From contig NZ_MDJS01000002.1 of assembly GCF_001705515.1 (NCBI RefSeq), positions 806,001 to 870,000 of the forward strand: DNA of 64,000 nucleotides, read 5' to 3'. This DNA comes from Mucilaginibacter sp. PPCGB 2223. Lineage in GTDB: Bacteria > Bacteroidota > Bacteroidia > Sphingobacteriales > Sphingobacteriaceae. Positions within the stretch are counted from its first letter, which is position 1. Each line of letters starts with the position of its first letter. A program made the translations under genes and the position numbers. Below the pieces are notes generated by a model. It ran no database searches. It was not told where the DNA came from and worked only from the letters and a program-made list of their open reading frames with translations. Below, piece after piece: positions 44,426 through 51,952 of the stretch.

Positions 44426-44776
44426 AATTTAAATTTTAACGCAAATATAGAATTTATACTTTACGGTATATGTGGCTACAGATGGTAGTACCTTGCCAGA
44501 TACGGAGAAGTTGCGGCGCCGCCTTTAAATATGGTGCACAGATGTAAGAAATGCCCACGTATGGGGAATGTGTGCTACGTAATTTTTTGATAAGCCGGGC
44601 CGAAAGCACAATCAGGTGCCGAAGCAGCGTATCTTTTGCATTGAAATTTCTATTATTCGTTCAATTTTGTATAATTGGGGCCGACTGCGCTACATATCAG
44701 TAAACAAATAGCCGTAAAGTAAATTTATGGTTGTATATTTGTGTAGTTACCTACAGATTAAGCTATTAAACTCAAA
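44426..44776. other. Intergenic region with SGNH-gene promoter
   Basis: No gene is seen in this stretch. It holds the divergent 5' regions of the dipeptidase and the SGNH hydrolase genes. A Bacteroidota -7 element TATATTTG (44734-44741) lies 36 bases before the SGNH ATG and is the likely promoter of that gene. Confidence 0.5.
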
Positions 44777-45760
44777 ATGAGTCATTGTAAAAAAACTTTA
44801 CTTTTTCTCCTTTTCGCGTGTTTTGTAATAGTAAGAACCTGGGCCCAGGCCCCGAGCTGTAGTGTTGCGTCAAAATTTTACAGTAAAGATAGTATTATTG
44901 TCACCACGTTTGGGGCAAGTACCGTTGCCGGGGTAAACGGCTTTTCATTCCAGCCTTACCTGCAGCAAAATTTTCAGTACTGCTATACCGGTAAATATAT
45001 ATCCATTACCAACTGGGGCGTACCAGGCGAAACCACCACCCAGGGCCTTGCCCGTTTTGATTTGGCCATAGCCGGCCGTACCGGTTTTGTTTGTATTTTA
45101 ATGGGGCTTAATGATGCTTTAAACCTGGCCAATACGCCCGGTTTAAGTACAGCTAAAATCAATGCCGCTTTAAAGGTAGTTCAGCAAAATATGCAGGCTA
45201 TGATAGAGAAGTGCTTAAAAGCTAATCTTATCCCTGTTATAGGTACGGTGCAATATTTAAATGATAAAGGTAATGCTGTTTATAAAACTACCAACAGCTA
45301 TGTAAACCGCATTAATGCAGGTTATAAACAATTGGTGTTACAAAATCATATTTACCTGGCCGATATTAATGCCGCTATGGGCCGTAATTTTGCACTGTAC
45401 CAGGCCGATGGGATACACCCGAATGCACAGGGCGATAAGCTGATCGGTTATATATGGTTTGATGCTATCAATGCAGCTATCGAGAGTAAGTTGCTGTTGG
45501 TCGGTCTTAATCAAAACTTCCCTAACCCGGCCAGGAATGCTACTACTATCGGTTTCAGCTTAACCGAGTCGGGCCGGATCAATATACAGCTTTACAGCAT
45601 GACGGGCGCAGTGGTAAAAAATATCGTAGCTAACGAGTTTTACAATTCGGGCTATCACGAAGTAAATGTTACCATTAGCGATCTGTCGCCCGGTGTATAT
45701 GTATATGTTATGCAGGTTGCCGGCAGGCAGCTCAGCAAAAAAATGATCGTGGCAAAATAA
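44777..45760 (+). CDS. SGNH/GDSL hydrolase with T9SS sorting domain
   Basis: This 327-residue exported esterase-like protein has a signal peptide ending TWAQ, then the SGNH domain. The nucleophile Ser is in FGASTVAG (GDS replaced by GAS), the block II Gly in NWGVPGETT, the Asn in MGLNDA, and the Asp/His pair in DGIHPN. The last 80 residues (NQNFPNPARNATTI through PGVYVYVMQVAGRQLSKKMIVAK) form a type IX secretion type A sorting domain, so it is secreted or anchored at the cell surface. The substrate is probably an acetylated or acylated glycan (inference). Confidence 0.9.
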   Translation: MSHCKKTLLFLLFACFVIVRTWAQAPSCSVASKFYSKDSIIVTTFGASTVAGVNGFSFQPYLQQNFQYCYTGKYISITNWGVPGETTTQGLARFDLAIAGRTGFVCILMGLNDALNLANTPGLSTAKINAALKVVQQNMQAMIEKCLKANLIPVIGTVQYLNDKGNAVYKTTNSYVNRINAGYKQLVLQNHIYLADINAAMGRNFALYQADGIHPNAQGDKLIGYIWFDAINAAIESKLLLVGLNQNFPNPARNATTIGFSLTESGRINIQLYSMTGAVVKNIVANEFYNSGYHEVNVTISDLSPGVYVYVMQVAGRQLSKKMIVAK

Positions 45761-45807
45761 GGACTTCTTTTAAGATGTAGTTTGCCGTGTGATCCGCACA
45801 ATCTTTT

Positions 45808-45841
45808 CCGGAGAAGAGCCATCTCTCTACACCATCTCCGG
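45808..45841 (+). terminator. Terminator of the SGNH hydrolase gene
   Basis: CCGGAGA (45808-45814) pairs with TCTCCGG (45835-45841), followed by TTATTTATTT on the plus strand. The loop is long, at 20 bases. Confidence 0.55.
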
Positions 45842-45865
45842 TTATTTATTTGATGATATTGAAAA

Positions 45866-46033
45866 TTAGTCGGCGCTTGCTACCGCATCGTTAGCTACAG
45901 TATGGCCGGTAGTTGCGGTTGCATCTACTTTAACTATGGCAGTTTTTTCATCGTTATGTTTGGTTAACGCAGTGGTTGCAAATACGATACCTGTTGATAA
46001 TAAAGCTACTGCAAGGATGATGATCTTTTTCAT
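45866..46033 (-). CDS. Small exported protein, distant relative of the lipoprotein array
   Basis: This 55-residue protein starts MKKIIILAVALLSTGIVFA, a signal peptide with no lipobox Cys, then a short Thr/Ala-rich mature part with HNDEKTAIVKVDA. Its first 15 residues resemble those of the small lipoproteins just upstream, so it probably derives from the same family but has lost the Cys. Function unknown. The identical reading direction and start sequence are the main support. Confidence 0.6.
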   Translation of the reverse strand: MKKIIILAVALLSTGIVFATTALTKHNDEKTAIVKVDATATTGHTVANDAVASAD

Positions 46034-46089
46034 GACTGGTGAGTTTTAATAATTTATAAATGGGGATTTTTAATAATTAGTATACTTTT

Positions 46090-46323
46090 TTAGCGTCCTT
46101 TTTTTGATTTGGTTATTTTGGTAGTATCAGCAACAATAGGCGCAGAAGCACCACCGCTAACAAGGGCCGAGCCGCCGGCAGAGTCGCCGCTACCTACATC
46201 TGATTTATCTGAAGCAACAGATTGTGATTGAACTGAAGCAGGTTGTATGCCGCTGTTTTTAGTGCAGGATGCTACCATACCAACGGTTGTTGCTGCGATT
46301 GCTGTGATGATGATCTTTTTCAT
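46090..46323 (-). CDS. Small lipoprotein, array member (longest)
   Basis: This 77-residue protein starts at the ATG at 46323, MKKIIITAIAATTVGMVASC, with lipobox VASC; an upstream in-frame ATG at 46347 would add 8 residues and spoil the signal start. The mature part has the family words IQPASVQSQSVASDKSDVGSGDSAGGSA, then a unique Lys-rich tail SKKGR. It shares the same framework as the six copies that follow upstream. Function unknown; such lipoproteins usually end up on the cell surface or inner face of the outer membrane. Confidence 0.75.
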   Translation of the reverse strand: MKKIIITAIAATTVGMVASCTKNSGIQPASVQSQSVASDKSDVGSGDSAGGSALVSGGASAPIVADTTKITKSKKGR

Positions 46324-46373
46324 TTTTTGTAGGGTTTTAAGTTTCAAAATAATTAGGGTTGGTTTAAATATGT

Positions 46374-46568
46374 TTATGGGTTTGTGGTAGTACCGTCGCC
46401 CGAACCGGTTGAAGAGCCGCCTGCGTTATCGCCGCTGCCAACGTCAGATTTGTCTGCAGTGGTAGATTGAACTTTAACCGAAGCAGGTTTTACGCTGTTA
46501 TCTTTAGTGCACGATGATACCAGGCCGGTAGTTAAGATTGCGAAAGCTATGATGATGATCTTTTTCAT
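46374..46568 (-). CDS. Small lipoprotein, array copy 1
   Basis: This 64-residue lipoprotein precursor has a signal peptide with lipobox LVSSC at residues 16-20. The mature chain is CTKDNSVKPASVKVQST followed by TADKSDVGSGDNAGG and a Ser/Gly/Thr tail. It is identical in protein sequence to copy 2 and differs from it by one silent base in the visible part. No recognised family; tandem duplication is recent. Confidence 0.8.
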   Translation of the reverse strand: MKKIIIIAFAILTTGLVSSCTKDNSVKPASVKVQSTTADKSDVGSGDNAGGSSTGSGDGTTTNP

Positions 46569-46604
46569 TTTCTGTAGGGTTTAAGAGTTAGTTTAAATAG
46601 ATGT

Positions 46605-46799
46605 TTATGGGTTTGTGGTAGTACCGTCGCCCGAACCGGTTGAAGAGCCGCCTGCGTTATCGCCGCTGCCAACGTCAGATTTGTCTGCAGTGGTAGATTG
46701 AACTTTAACCGAAGCAGGTTTTACGCTGTTGTCTTTAGTGCACGATGATACCAGGCCGGTAGTTAAGATTGCGAAAGCTATGATGATGATCTTTTTCAT
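46605..46799 (-). CDS. Small lipoprotein, array copy 2
   Basis: This 64-residue protein is identical to copy 1, with the same lipobox LVSSC. It is the last copy before the block of four 191-bp units, whose copies share the coding start and first 47 residues but stop right after GSGD. The tail GGSSTGSGDGTTTNP is thus lost in the shorter copies. Confidence 0.8.
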   Translation of the reverse strand: MKKIIIIAFAILTTGLVSSCTKDNSVKPASVKVQSTTADKSDVGSGDNAGGSSTGSGDGTTTNP

Positions 46800-46846
46800 T
46801 TTTTTAATGTTTTGATAGTTTTTAAATAGGGTATGATGATAGTTAA

Positions 46847-46990
46847 TTAGTCGCCGCTGCCAACGTCAGATTTGTCTGCAGTGGTAGATTGAACTTTAAC
46901 CGAAGCAGGTTTTACGCTGTTGTCTTTAGTGCACGATGATACCAGGCCGGTAGTTAAGATTGCGAAAGCTATGATGATGATCTTTTTCAT
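46847..46990 (-). CDS. Small lipoprotein, array copy 3 (short form)
   Basis: This 47-residue precursor starts MKKIIIIAFAILTTGLVSSC, then TKDNSVKPASVKVQST and ends ADKSDVGSGD directly before TAA. The mature lipoprotein would be only 28 residues. It lies in the first 191-bp unit. Confidence 0.7.
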   Translation of the reverse strand: MKKIIIIAFAILTTGLVSSCTKDNSVKPASVKVQSTTADKSDVGSGD

Positions 46991-47037
46991 TTTTTTAATG
47001 TTTTGATAGTTTTTAAATAGGGTATGATGATAGTTAA

Positions 47038-47181
47038 TTAGTCGCCGCTGCCAACGTCAGATTTGTCTGCAGTGGTAGATTGAACTTTAACCGAAGCAGG
47101 TTTTACGCTGTTGTCTTTAGTGCACGATGATACCAGGCCGGTAGTTAAGATTGCGAAAGCTATGATGATGATCTTTTTCAT
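47038..47181 (-). CDS. Small lipoprotein, array copy 4 (short form)
   Basis: The coding unit is repeated exactly 191 bases from copy 3, with the same 47-residue product and lipobox LVSSC, ending GSGD. Confidence 0.7.
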   Translation of the reverse strand: MKKIIIIAFAILTTGLVSSCTKDNSVKPASVKVQSTTADKSDVGSGD

Positions 47182-47228
47182 TTTTTTAATGTTTTGATAG
47201 TTTTTAAATAGGGTATGATGATAGTTAA

Positions 47229-47372
47229 TTAGTCGCCGCTGCCAACGTCAGATTTGTCTGCAGTGGTAGATTGAACTTTAACCGAAGCAGGTTTAACGCT
47301 ATTGTCTTTAGTGCACGATGATACCAGGCCGGTAGTTAAGATTGCGAAAGCTATGATGATGATCTTTTTCAT
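47229..47372 (-). CDS. Small lipoprotein, array copy 5 (short form)
   Basis: The coding unit is repeated 191 bases from copy 4. It has a few silent changes (for example in the codons for Val-Lys and Asn near KDNSVKP) and the same 47-residue product. Confidence 0.7.
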   Translation of the reverse strand: MKKIIIIAFAILTTGLVSSCTKDNSVKPASVKVQSTTADKSDVGSGD

Positions 47373-47419
47373 TTTTTTAATGTTTTGATAGTTTTTAAAT
47401 AGGATATGATGATAGTTAA

Positions 47420-47563
47420 TTAGTCGCCGCTGCCAACGTCAGATTTGTCTGCAGTGGTAGATTGAACTTTAACCGAAGCAGGTTTAACGCTGTTGTCTTT
47501 AGTGCACGATGATACCAGGCCGGTAGTCAAGATTGCGAAAGCTATGATGATGATCTTTTTCAT
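47420..47563 (-). CDS. Small lipoprotein, array copy 6 (short form)
   Basis: This is the fourth 191-bp unit, with the same 47-residue product. The sequence upstream of its start no longer matches the shared spacer, marking the outer edge of the expansion. Confidence 0.7.
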   Translation of the reverse strand: MKKIIIIAFAILTTGLVSSCTKDNSVKPASVKVQSTTADKSDVGSGD

Positions 47564-47618
47564 TTTTTTGAGTTTTTGACAGTTATTTAAGGGTTATATC
47601 TTGCTTTTTTGTTTGAAA

Positions 47619-47819
47619 TTAATTACCACCGGTAGTTGTTCCGTCGCCGCTTCCGGTAGTTGATGAACCTCCGGCTGTATCGCCGCTGCCAACGTCAGAT
47701 TTGTCTGCAGTGGTAGATTGAACTTTAACCGAAGCAGGTTTTACACTGTTATCCTTGGTACACGATGGTACTAAACCTGTAGTTAAAATGGCGATGGCGG
47801 CTATGATAATCTTTTTCAT
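47619..47819 (-). CDS. Small lipoprotein, array copy 7 (founder-like)
   Basis: This 66-residue precursor starts MKKIIIAAIAILTTGLVPSC, with a lipobox Cys at residue 20, and keeps the full tail SDVGSGDTAGGSSTTGSGDG. It differs from the identical copies at several residues, so it may be the older member at the promoter-proximal end of the array. No strong promoter was recognised upstream. Confidence 0.75.
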   Translation of the reverse strand: MKKIIIAAIAILTTGLVPSCTKDNSVKPASVKVQSTTADKSDVGSGDTAGGSSTTGSGDGTTTGGN

Positions 47820-48242
47820 TTGATGTTTTAATTCGTTAATGTGTAAATAATGTCGTTTATGTTATATTTTTTAATATTAATTATAATTCAACCAGCAGGA
47901 ACTTGCCAATAACCGGCAGTAAAGCCTGTTTTTTTGCGTGATTTTCAGTCACTTTTCAACGCCGTTTTTAGGCGTCAATAGTGTCATAAAAGTCACAAAA
48001 AATTACTTAAAAATTACATCATAAGTAATTTATTTAAAGGTAGTTATGAGTGTTATCTCTACCTTTTGTTCAGCAAACATACAGACAAATTTCTATGTGT
48101 CAAAATTTATTTCATAATTTTGCATTTTTTTTTCTTTAAAAATATTTTTCTCGTGTTATACGAAACATTTCTTTTTGTTGTTCCGTATACAACCAATTAT
48201 TTTTATTTTGGTTCGCCGTTTGAAATATACTATTTTTATTTA
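47820..48242. other. Divergent spacer between the lipoprotein array and the TPR gene
   Basis: This is AT-rich sequence with no gene that I can support. An open frame continuous with the TPR gene exists from 48066, but it is Phe/Tyr rich, lacks gene character and precedes a clear signal peptide start, so it is probably not translated. AACGCCGTTTTTAGGCGTC near 47958 can form a short hairpin. Confidence 0.45.
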
Positions 48243-49673
48243 ATGAAATTCAAATCTGTTTTCCTGTATTCATTGCTATGCTTTTTGCTAAATGTGTCTT
48301 TTAATGCATCCGGAGCAGCTTTGGATAGTACAGATGTGATCGCATTAAATAAAAAAGCATATAACAACCGTTTAACAAATCCAGCCGAACTCATTACCCA
48401 GGCAAATAAAGCTTTGGCGCTCGCCACCAAAATAGGTTATGTTAACGGTATGGCCGAAGCAAACCGTGTAATTGGTATTGGTTATTATTATCAAACGAAA
48501 CAGGTAGAAGCACTTAAATACTACCTGGTAGCTCAAAAAATATACCAGGACGCCAATAACCAGGATGGCGTTGCCAAAGTTACTAATAATATCGGAAACT
48601 TGTATCGCGAAAGTGATTATGATGAAGCCATAAAGAACTATGAGTCAGCCTTAAACGTGGCCCTGAAAGTAAAGGATGAAGACCTTATAGCAACTATTTA
48701 TTTAAATTTTGGCAGTATTTATTATCGGAAAAAGAATTTAAATAAAGCGCTGGAATATTACGAGATGAGTAATGTCCTGTTCAAAAAGCTGAATAACACC
48801 GTGAATTTGATACAGTGTTTACAGAATAAAGGCGTAATCTATTACAATCAGAACAAGTTAGATACCGCATTGGTATTGTTGCTGCAGGCTAATGCACAGG
48901 CTAAAGAAAAGGATCTGAATACGGCCGTAGCCAGTATTAACTTAACGCTCACCTCAATATTTATTGCCAAAAACCAGTTTGATAAAGCGGAGCACTATCT
49001 TGAAGAAGGATTGAATTATGCTACTTTGGTAAACAGCGATAAACTGAAGTACGACTATAAGCTAACCCGCTTTCAACTGGAGTCAAAACGAAAGAACTAC
49101 CAGGTGGCACTTTCTCTTTTATATGAGATTTACCGTGCAGATAGCATCAAGAACCACACGGATGTTTCAAATAGTCTTAAACTGCTTAAGGAGCAAACCA
49201 AGCAGGAAGAAAACGAGCATAATAACGAGATGATGCTGGCGCAGCGCTCGCGCGACAGGATACTGTTCTGGTCTACCGTGTTGGTTGCGGGTCTGCTGGT
49301 GGTATTGGTTATCCTGCTGATCAACAACGTAAACCGCAAAGCTAAAACCAACCAGGACCTCACCCGCCTGAACGAAAAGATAACCGAGCAAAAAGAAAAC
49401 CTGAACCAGATCAATCATCACCTGGAAGAAATTATTGACGACAGGACAAAAGATCTGCAAATCAAAAACAAAAAACTTGCCGACTACTCGCTCCACTTAT
49501 CGCACCAGATACGCGGCCCTATAGCTACGCTTAAAGGTTTGCTTAACCTGGAAAAAGACAACCTCATCGAACAGGACGAGTGCATTAAACTGATGAATAA
49601 ATGCGTATCGGAAATTGATGATAATATCATCGATATGAGCGGCATGCTTCACGAAACCTCGAAAAAGGTATAA
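48243..49673 (+). CDS. TPR sensor protein ending in a lone DHp domain (no ATPase domain)
   Basis: This 476-residue protein has a signal peptide (MKFKSVFLYSLLCFLLNVSF), tandem tetratricopeptide repeats (about 55-320, for example AIKNYESALNVALKVKDEDLIATIYLNFGSIYYRKKNLNKALEYYE), a membrane helix (WSTVLVAGLLVVLVILLI), a coiled coil, and a C-terminal HisKA-like helix with His421 in LSHQIRGPIATLKG. No HATPase domain follows: the reading frame stops after about 55 more residues, and nothing resembling one is seen downstream. It could be a phosphate-accepting partner, a pseudokinase or a decoy. I chose the ATG at 48243 for the signal peptide. Confidence 0.85.
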   Translation: MKFKSVFLYSLLCFLLNVSFNASGAALDSTDVIALNKKAYNNRLTNPAELITQANKALALATKIGYVNGMAEANRVIGIGYYYQTKQVEALKYYLVAQKIYQDANNQDGVAKVTNNIGNLYRESDYDEAIKNYESALNVALKVKDEDLIATIYLNFGSIYYRKKNLNKALEYYEMSNVLFKKLNNTVNLIQCLQNKGVIYYNQNKLDTALVLLLQANAQAKEKDLNTAVASINLTLTSIFIAKNQFDKAEHYLEEGLNYATLVNSDKLKYDYKLTRFQLESKRKNYQVALSLLYEIYRADSIKNHTDVSNSLKLLKEQTKQEENEHNNEMMLAQRSRDRILFWSTVLVAGLLVVLVILLINNVNRKAKTNQDLTRLNEKITEQKENLNQINHHLEEIIDDRTKDLQIKNKKLADYSLHLSHQIRGPIATLKGLLNLEKDNLIEQDECIKLMNKCVSEIDDNIIDMSGMLHETSKKV

Positions 49674-49865
49674 ACGACAAGTATTATACCCGTTTATTTT
49701 ATTCATTATCAGTTATTTAAATAATAGGATTAGCCTTTCCGAAAAAAAAATGTCGGGCAATGACGTTTTTTTTATAACTATAAAAGCAAAATCTCCGTAT
49801 AAGTTACCTGTCAATAAAATAGCCAATTTAAAACTGTTACAATTGATTAAACTTTACGTATCAAA

Positions 49866-50213
49866 ATGGAGGTATTAGCAAAAAACATTCGGTCGTTACG
49901 GCAACAGTATGGATGGAGCCAGGGTGATATCGCTGCCAAATTAGGCATATCTATCCCGGCGTTTTCAAAAATCGAAACGGGCGTTACCGACGTCAACCTG
50001 TCCAGGCTTGAGCAAATTGCAGCGGTATTCTCGGTGCCCTTAGCCAATTTGTTAGCTACCGATGATGTTCAACAGGATATTGATCAGCAACTGGAAGTTG
50101 AGGCCATTATCCAAAAAGTACAGGACCGCGAAAACCAGATAAGCGCGCTTCAAAAAAAAGTGATCGTGCTTTACGAAGAGCTGCGCAAAAAACAAAACGG
50201 CAGCCAGGGCTGA
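49866..50213 (+). CDS. XRE-family helix-turn-helix regulator with coiled coil
   Basis: This 115-residue protein has a Cro/C1-type helix-turn-helix (about 6-60: IRSLRQQYGWSQGDIAAKLGISIPAFSKIETGVTDVNLSRLEQIAAVF), followed by an acidic linker and a coiled-coil tail (QDRENQISALQKKVIVLYEELRKKQ) that could dimerise it. Target unknown. It ends at the ung stop codon, convergent and directly adjacent. Confidence 0.88.
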   Translation: MEVLAKNIRSLRQQYGWSQGDIAAKLGISIPAFSKIETGVTDVNLSRLEQIAAVFSVPLANLLATDDVQQDIDQQLEVEAIIQKVQDRENQISALQKKVIVLYEELRKKQNGSQG

Positions 50214-50894
50214 TCAGTGTATCTGCCAGTTGATAGGTTTTTTGCCTTGCTGTACCAGGTAATCATTAGCTCTTGAAAAAGGCTTCGAGCCAAAAAAACC
50301 GCCCCGGCTTACCGCCAGGGGGGATGGGTGTGTCGAACGGATGACCAGATGTTTGCTCTCGTCAATCAGCGCGCTCTTTGATTGTGCATAAGCGCCCCAG
50401 AGTATAAAAACGACGCCCTGCTTCTCGTCGGATATTTTTTTGATCACGGTATCGGTAAATTGCTCCCAGCCCTTTTTTTGATGGGAGCCGGCATTTGCTG
50501 CCTGCACGGTTAAAGTGGCATTCAATAAAAGTACGCCCTGTTTGGCCCATTCTGTTAAATTGCCATGATTCGGAATGATAAAACCCGGAATATCGGTTTG
50601 CAGTTCCTTATAAATATTTCGCAGCGATGGCGGTACATCTACACCTTTCTGTACCGAAAATGATAAGCCATGGGCCTGACGCGGGCCATGATAAGGGTCT
50701 TGCCCCAGGATAACCACTTTTACATCGTCGAAAGGGGTGGTGTTAAAAGCGTTAAAAATTTCGCTGCCTTTGGGATAAACGGTATATCCGGCTGCTTTTT
50801 CGGCTTTTAAAAATTCTTTTAGTTTAAGCATGTAGGGCTGCTCAAACTCACTCTTTAAAACATGTAGCCACGAGGCCTCCAGATCGATTGACAT
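50214..50894 (-). CDS. ung: Uracil-DNA glycosylase, family 1
   Basis: This 226-residue enzyme removes uracil from DNA in base excision repair. The catalytic Asp is in [21 protein letters not shown]. The uracil-binding region is followed by [22 protein letters not shown], and the late HPSPL loop with the catalytic His reads [16 protein letters not shown]. The ATG at 50894 (MSIDLEASW) gives the usual length; the reading frame stays open 65 residues further upstream, but that part is Pro/Lys-rich and unlike the family. Confidence 0.96.
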   Translation of the reverse strand: MSIDLEASWLHVLKSEFEQPYMLKLKEFLKAEKAAGYTVYPKGSEIFNAFNTTPFDDVKVVILGQDPYHGPRQAHGLSFSVQKGVDVPPSLRNIYKELQTDIPGFIIPNHGNLTEWAKQGVLLLNATLTVQAANAGSHQKKGWEQFTDTVIKKISDEKQGVVFILWGAYAQSKSALIDESKHLVIRSTHPSPLAVSRGGFFGSKPFSRANDYLVQQGKKPINWQIH

Positions 50895-50964
50895 AAATGT
50901 AAAACAGATGTTGGTTAACAGTACAAATAAACAGATATTTGCGCTGTTAAACAGCAAAAAAATT

Positions 50965-51519
50965 ATGTCAAATATACTTCGGTTAGTTATAGCGTGTGTG
51001 GTTTTGGGCGCAGGGGTTACTTTATGCGGCTTTGGCTTTTGGGGATGGGGGATTTTGGTGTTCCTGATCGGAGGCCTTATCCTGACCACTTATTTCATCA
51101 ACGAAAAAATGATCATGGCCCAGTTTTACCTGCGTAAAGAAAACACCGTAAAAGCCGAAGCCTGGCTGATGAAAATTACCGACTACGAGAAAGAACTCAA
51201 CAAAAATCAACACGGTTACTACAACCTGCTGCTTGGCTTAAACGAATCGCGCAAGGCGCCCCTGAAAGCCGAAAAATACTTTAAAAAGGCGCTTTCGCTG
51301 GGCATGAAAATGTCGCACAATATAGCTTTGGCCAAACTAAGCCTTGCAGGCATAGCAATGGCCAAACGTAATAAGCGCGAAGCACAGATGTACTTACAGG
51401 AAGCCACCAAGGCCGACACCAATAAATTGCTTGCCGAACAGATTAAGATGCTAAAGAACCAAATGGCGCAGATGGATAAGCAACAGGTAATTCGCGGGGG
51501 CTTTCGCCAGCAGTTTTAA
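50965..51519 (+). CDS. Membrane-anchored TPR-like protein
   Basis: This 184-residue protein has two adjacent N-terminal membrane helices ([38 protein letters not shown]) and a soluble helical part that resembles two tetratricopeptide repeats ([52 protein letters not shown]). I recognise no named family, and it is probably an inner-membrane scaffold. It diverges from ung over about 70 bases. Confidence 0.75.
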   Translation: MSNILRLVIACVVLGAGVTLCGFGFWGWGILVFLIGGLILTTYFINEKMIMAQFYLRKENTVKAEAWLMKITDYEKELNKNQHGYYNLLLGLNESRKAPLKAEKYFKKALSLGMKMSHNIALAKLSLAGIAMAKRNKREAQMYLQEATKADTNKLLAEQIKMLKNQMAQMDKQQVIRGGFRQQF

Positions 51520-51533
51520 ATAAAACGCTAATC

Positions 51534-51740
51534 CTATTTCTCGTCGAGATGACTGTAATAGTCGGCTATAGCCGGAACATTATCAGTTAAAAAACTCTTA
51601 TCGGGTATGGCCCTGTCTTCAGACGGGTTTGATATTTCCACAATGGTCATCAGGTTGCGGATGAACGACAGATCGAACTTGCTGCGGCTCAGTTTGATAA
51701 GGTAATCGCTCTCGGTTATCTCTATGCTGGTATTGATCAT
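51534..51740 (-). CDS. Small conserved-type hypothetical protein
   Basis: This 68-residue soluble protein starts MINTSIEITESDYLIKLSRSKF and contains a SFIRNLMTIVEISNPSEDR segment. Composition is normal for a real coding region and no shadowing gene exists on the other strand, but I cannot assign a family or function. Confidence 0.55.
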   Translation of the reverse strand: MINTSIEITESDYLIKLSRSKFDLSFIRNLMTIVEISNPSEDRAIPDKSFLTDNVPAIADYYSHLDEK

Positions 51741-51886
51741 AACATTTGCGCTTTAATGGTTCTATAAAAATATACAATCGTTTTCCGGCGAAAGTTTGGA
51801 TATTTTTAAACTTTTGTTAAGTTTTTGTAAACCAGTGGCTTTGGATTCGGATTCCGAATTTTCGATTTCGGATTTACCAGACAGCA

Positions 51887-51923
51887 GAAAAAAAGCCCTG
51901 AATCTGTTTCCGATCCCGGGCTT
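51887..51923 (-). terminator. Intrinsic terminator of lysS
   Basis: AAGCCC (51893-51898) pairs with GGGCTT (51918-51923). On the minus strand the stem is followed by TTTTTTCTGC. It is 30 bases beyond the lysS stop codon. Confidence 0.65.
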
Positions 51924-51952
51924 AGCAATAATTTATAAGCGCTTCCAGCTAC

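Larger units (their letters stand above)
46800..47563. repeat. Four tandem 191-bp repeats, each with one short lipoprotein gene
   Basis: Exactly four units of 191 bases fill 764 bases. Each unit holds a 144-base gene (47 residues plus stop) and a 47-base spacer with ATGTTTTGATAGTTTTTAAA. The first three units differ by very few bases; the last has a few changes, including in the spacer. This is a recent tandem expansion by unequal crossing-over or slippage. Confidence 0.9.

Noticed and set aside
46800..47563. Tandem repeats as a CRISPR array
   Set aside because: The unit is 191 bp with a coding frame inside and no unique spacers; no cas genes are present.
48066..48242. N-terminal extension of the TPR sensor
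   Set aside because: Phe/Tyr-rich AT-driven sequence ahead of a clear signal peptide start at 48243.
51845..51859. Palindrome ATTCGGATTCCGAAT as an operator
   Set aside because: It is embedded in a run of GATTCGGATT-like near-repeats downstream of lysS; no promoter is adjacent.
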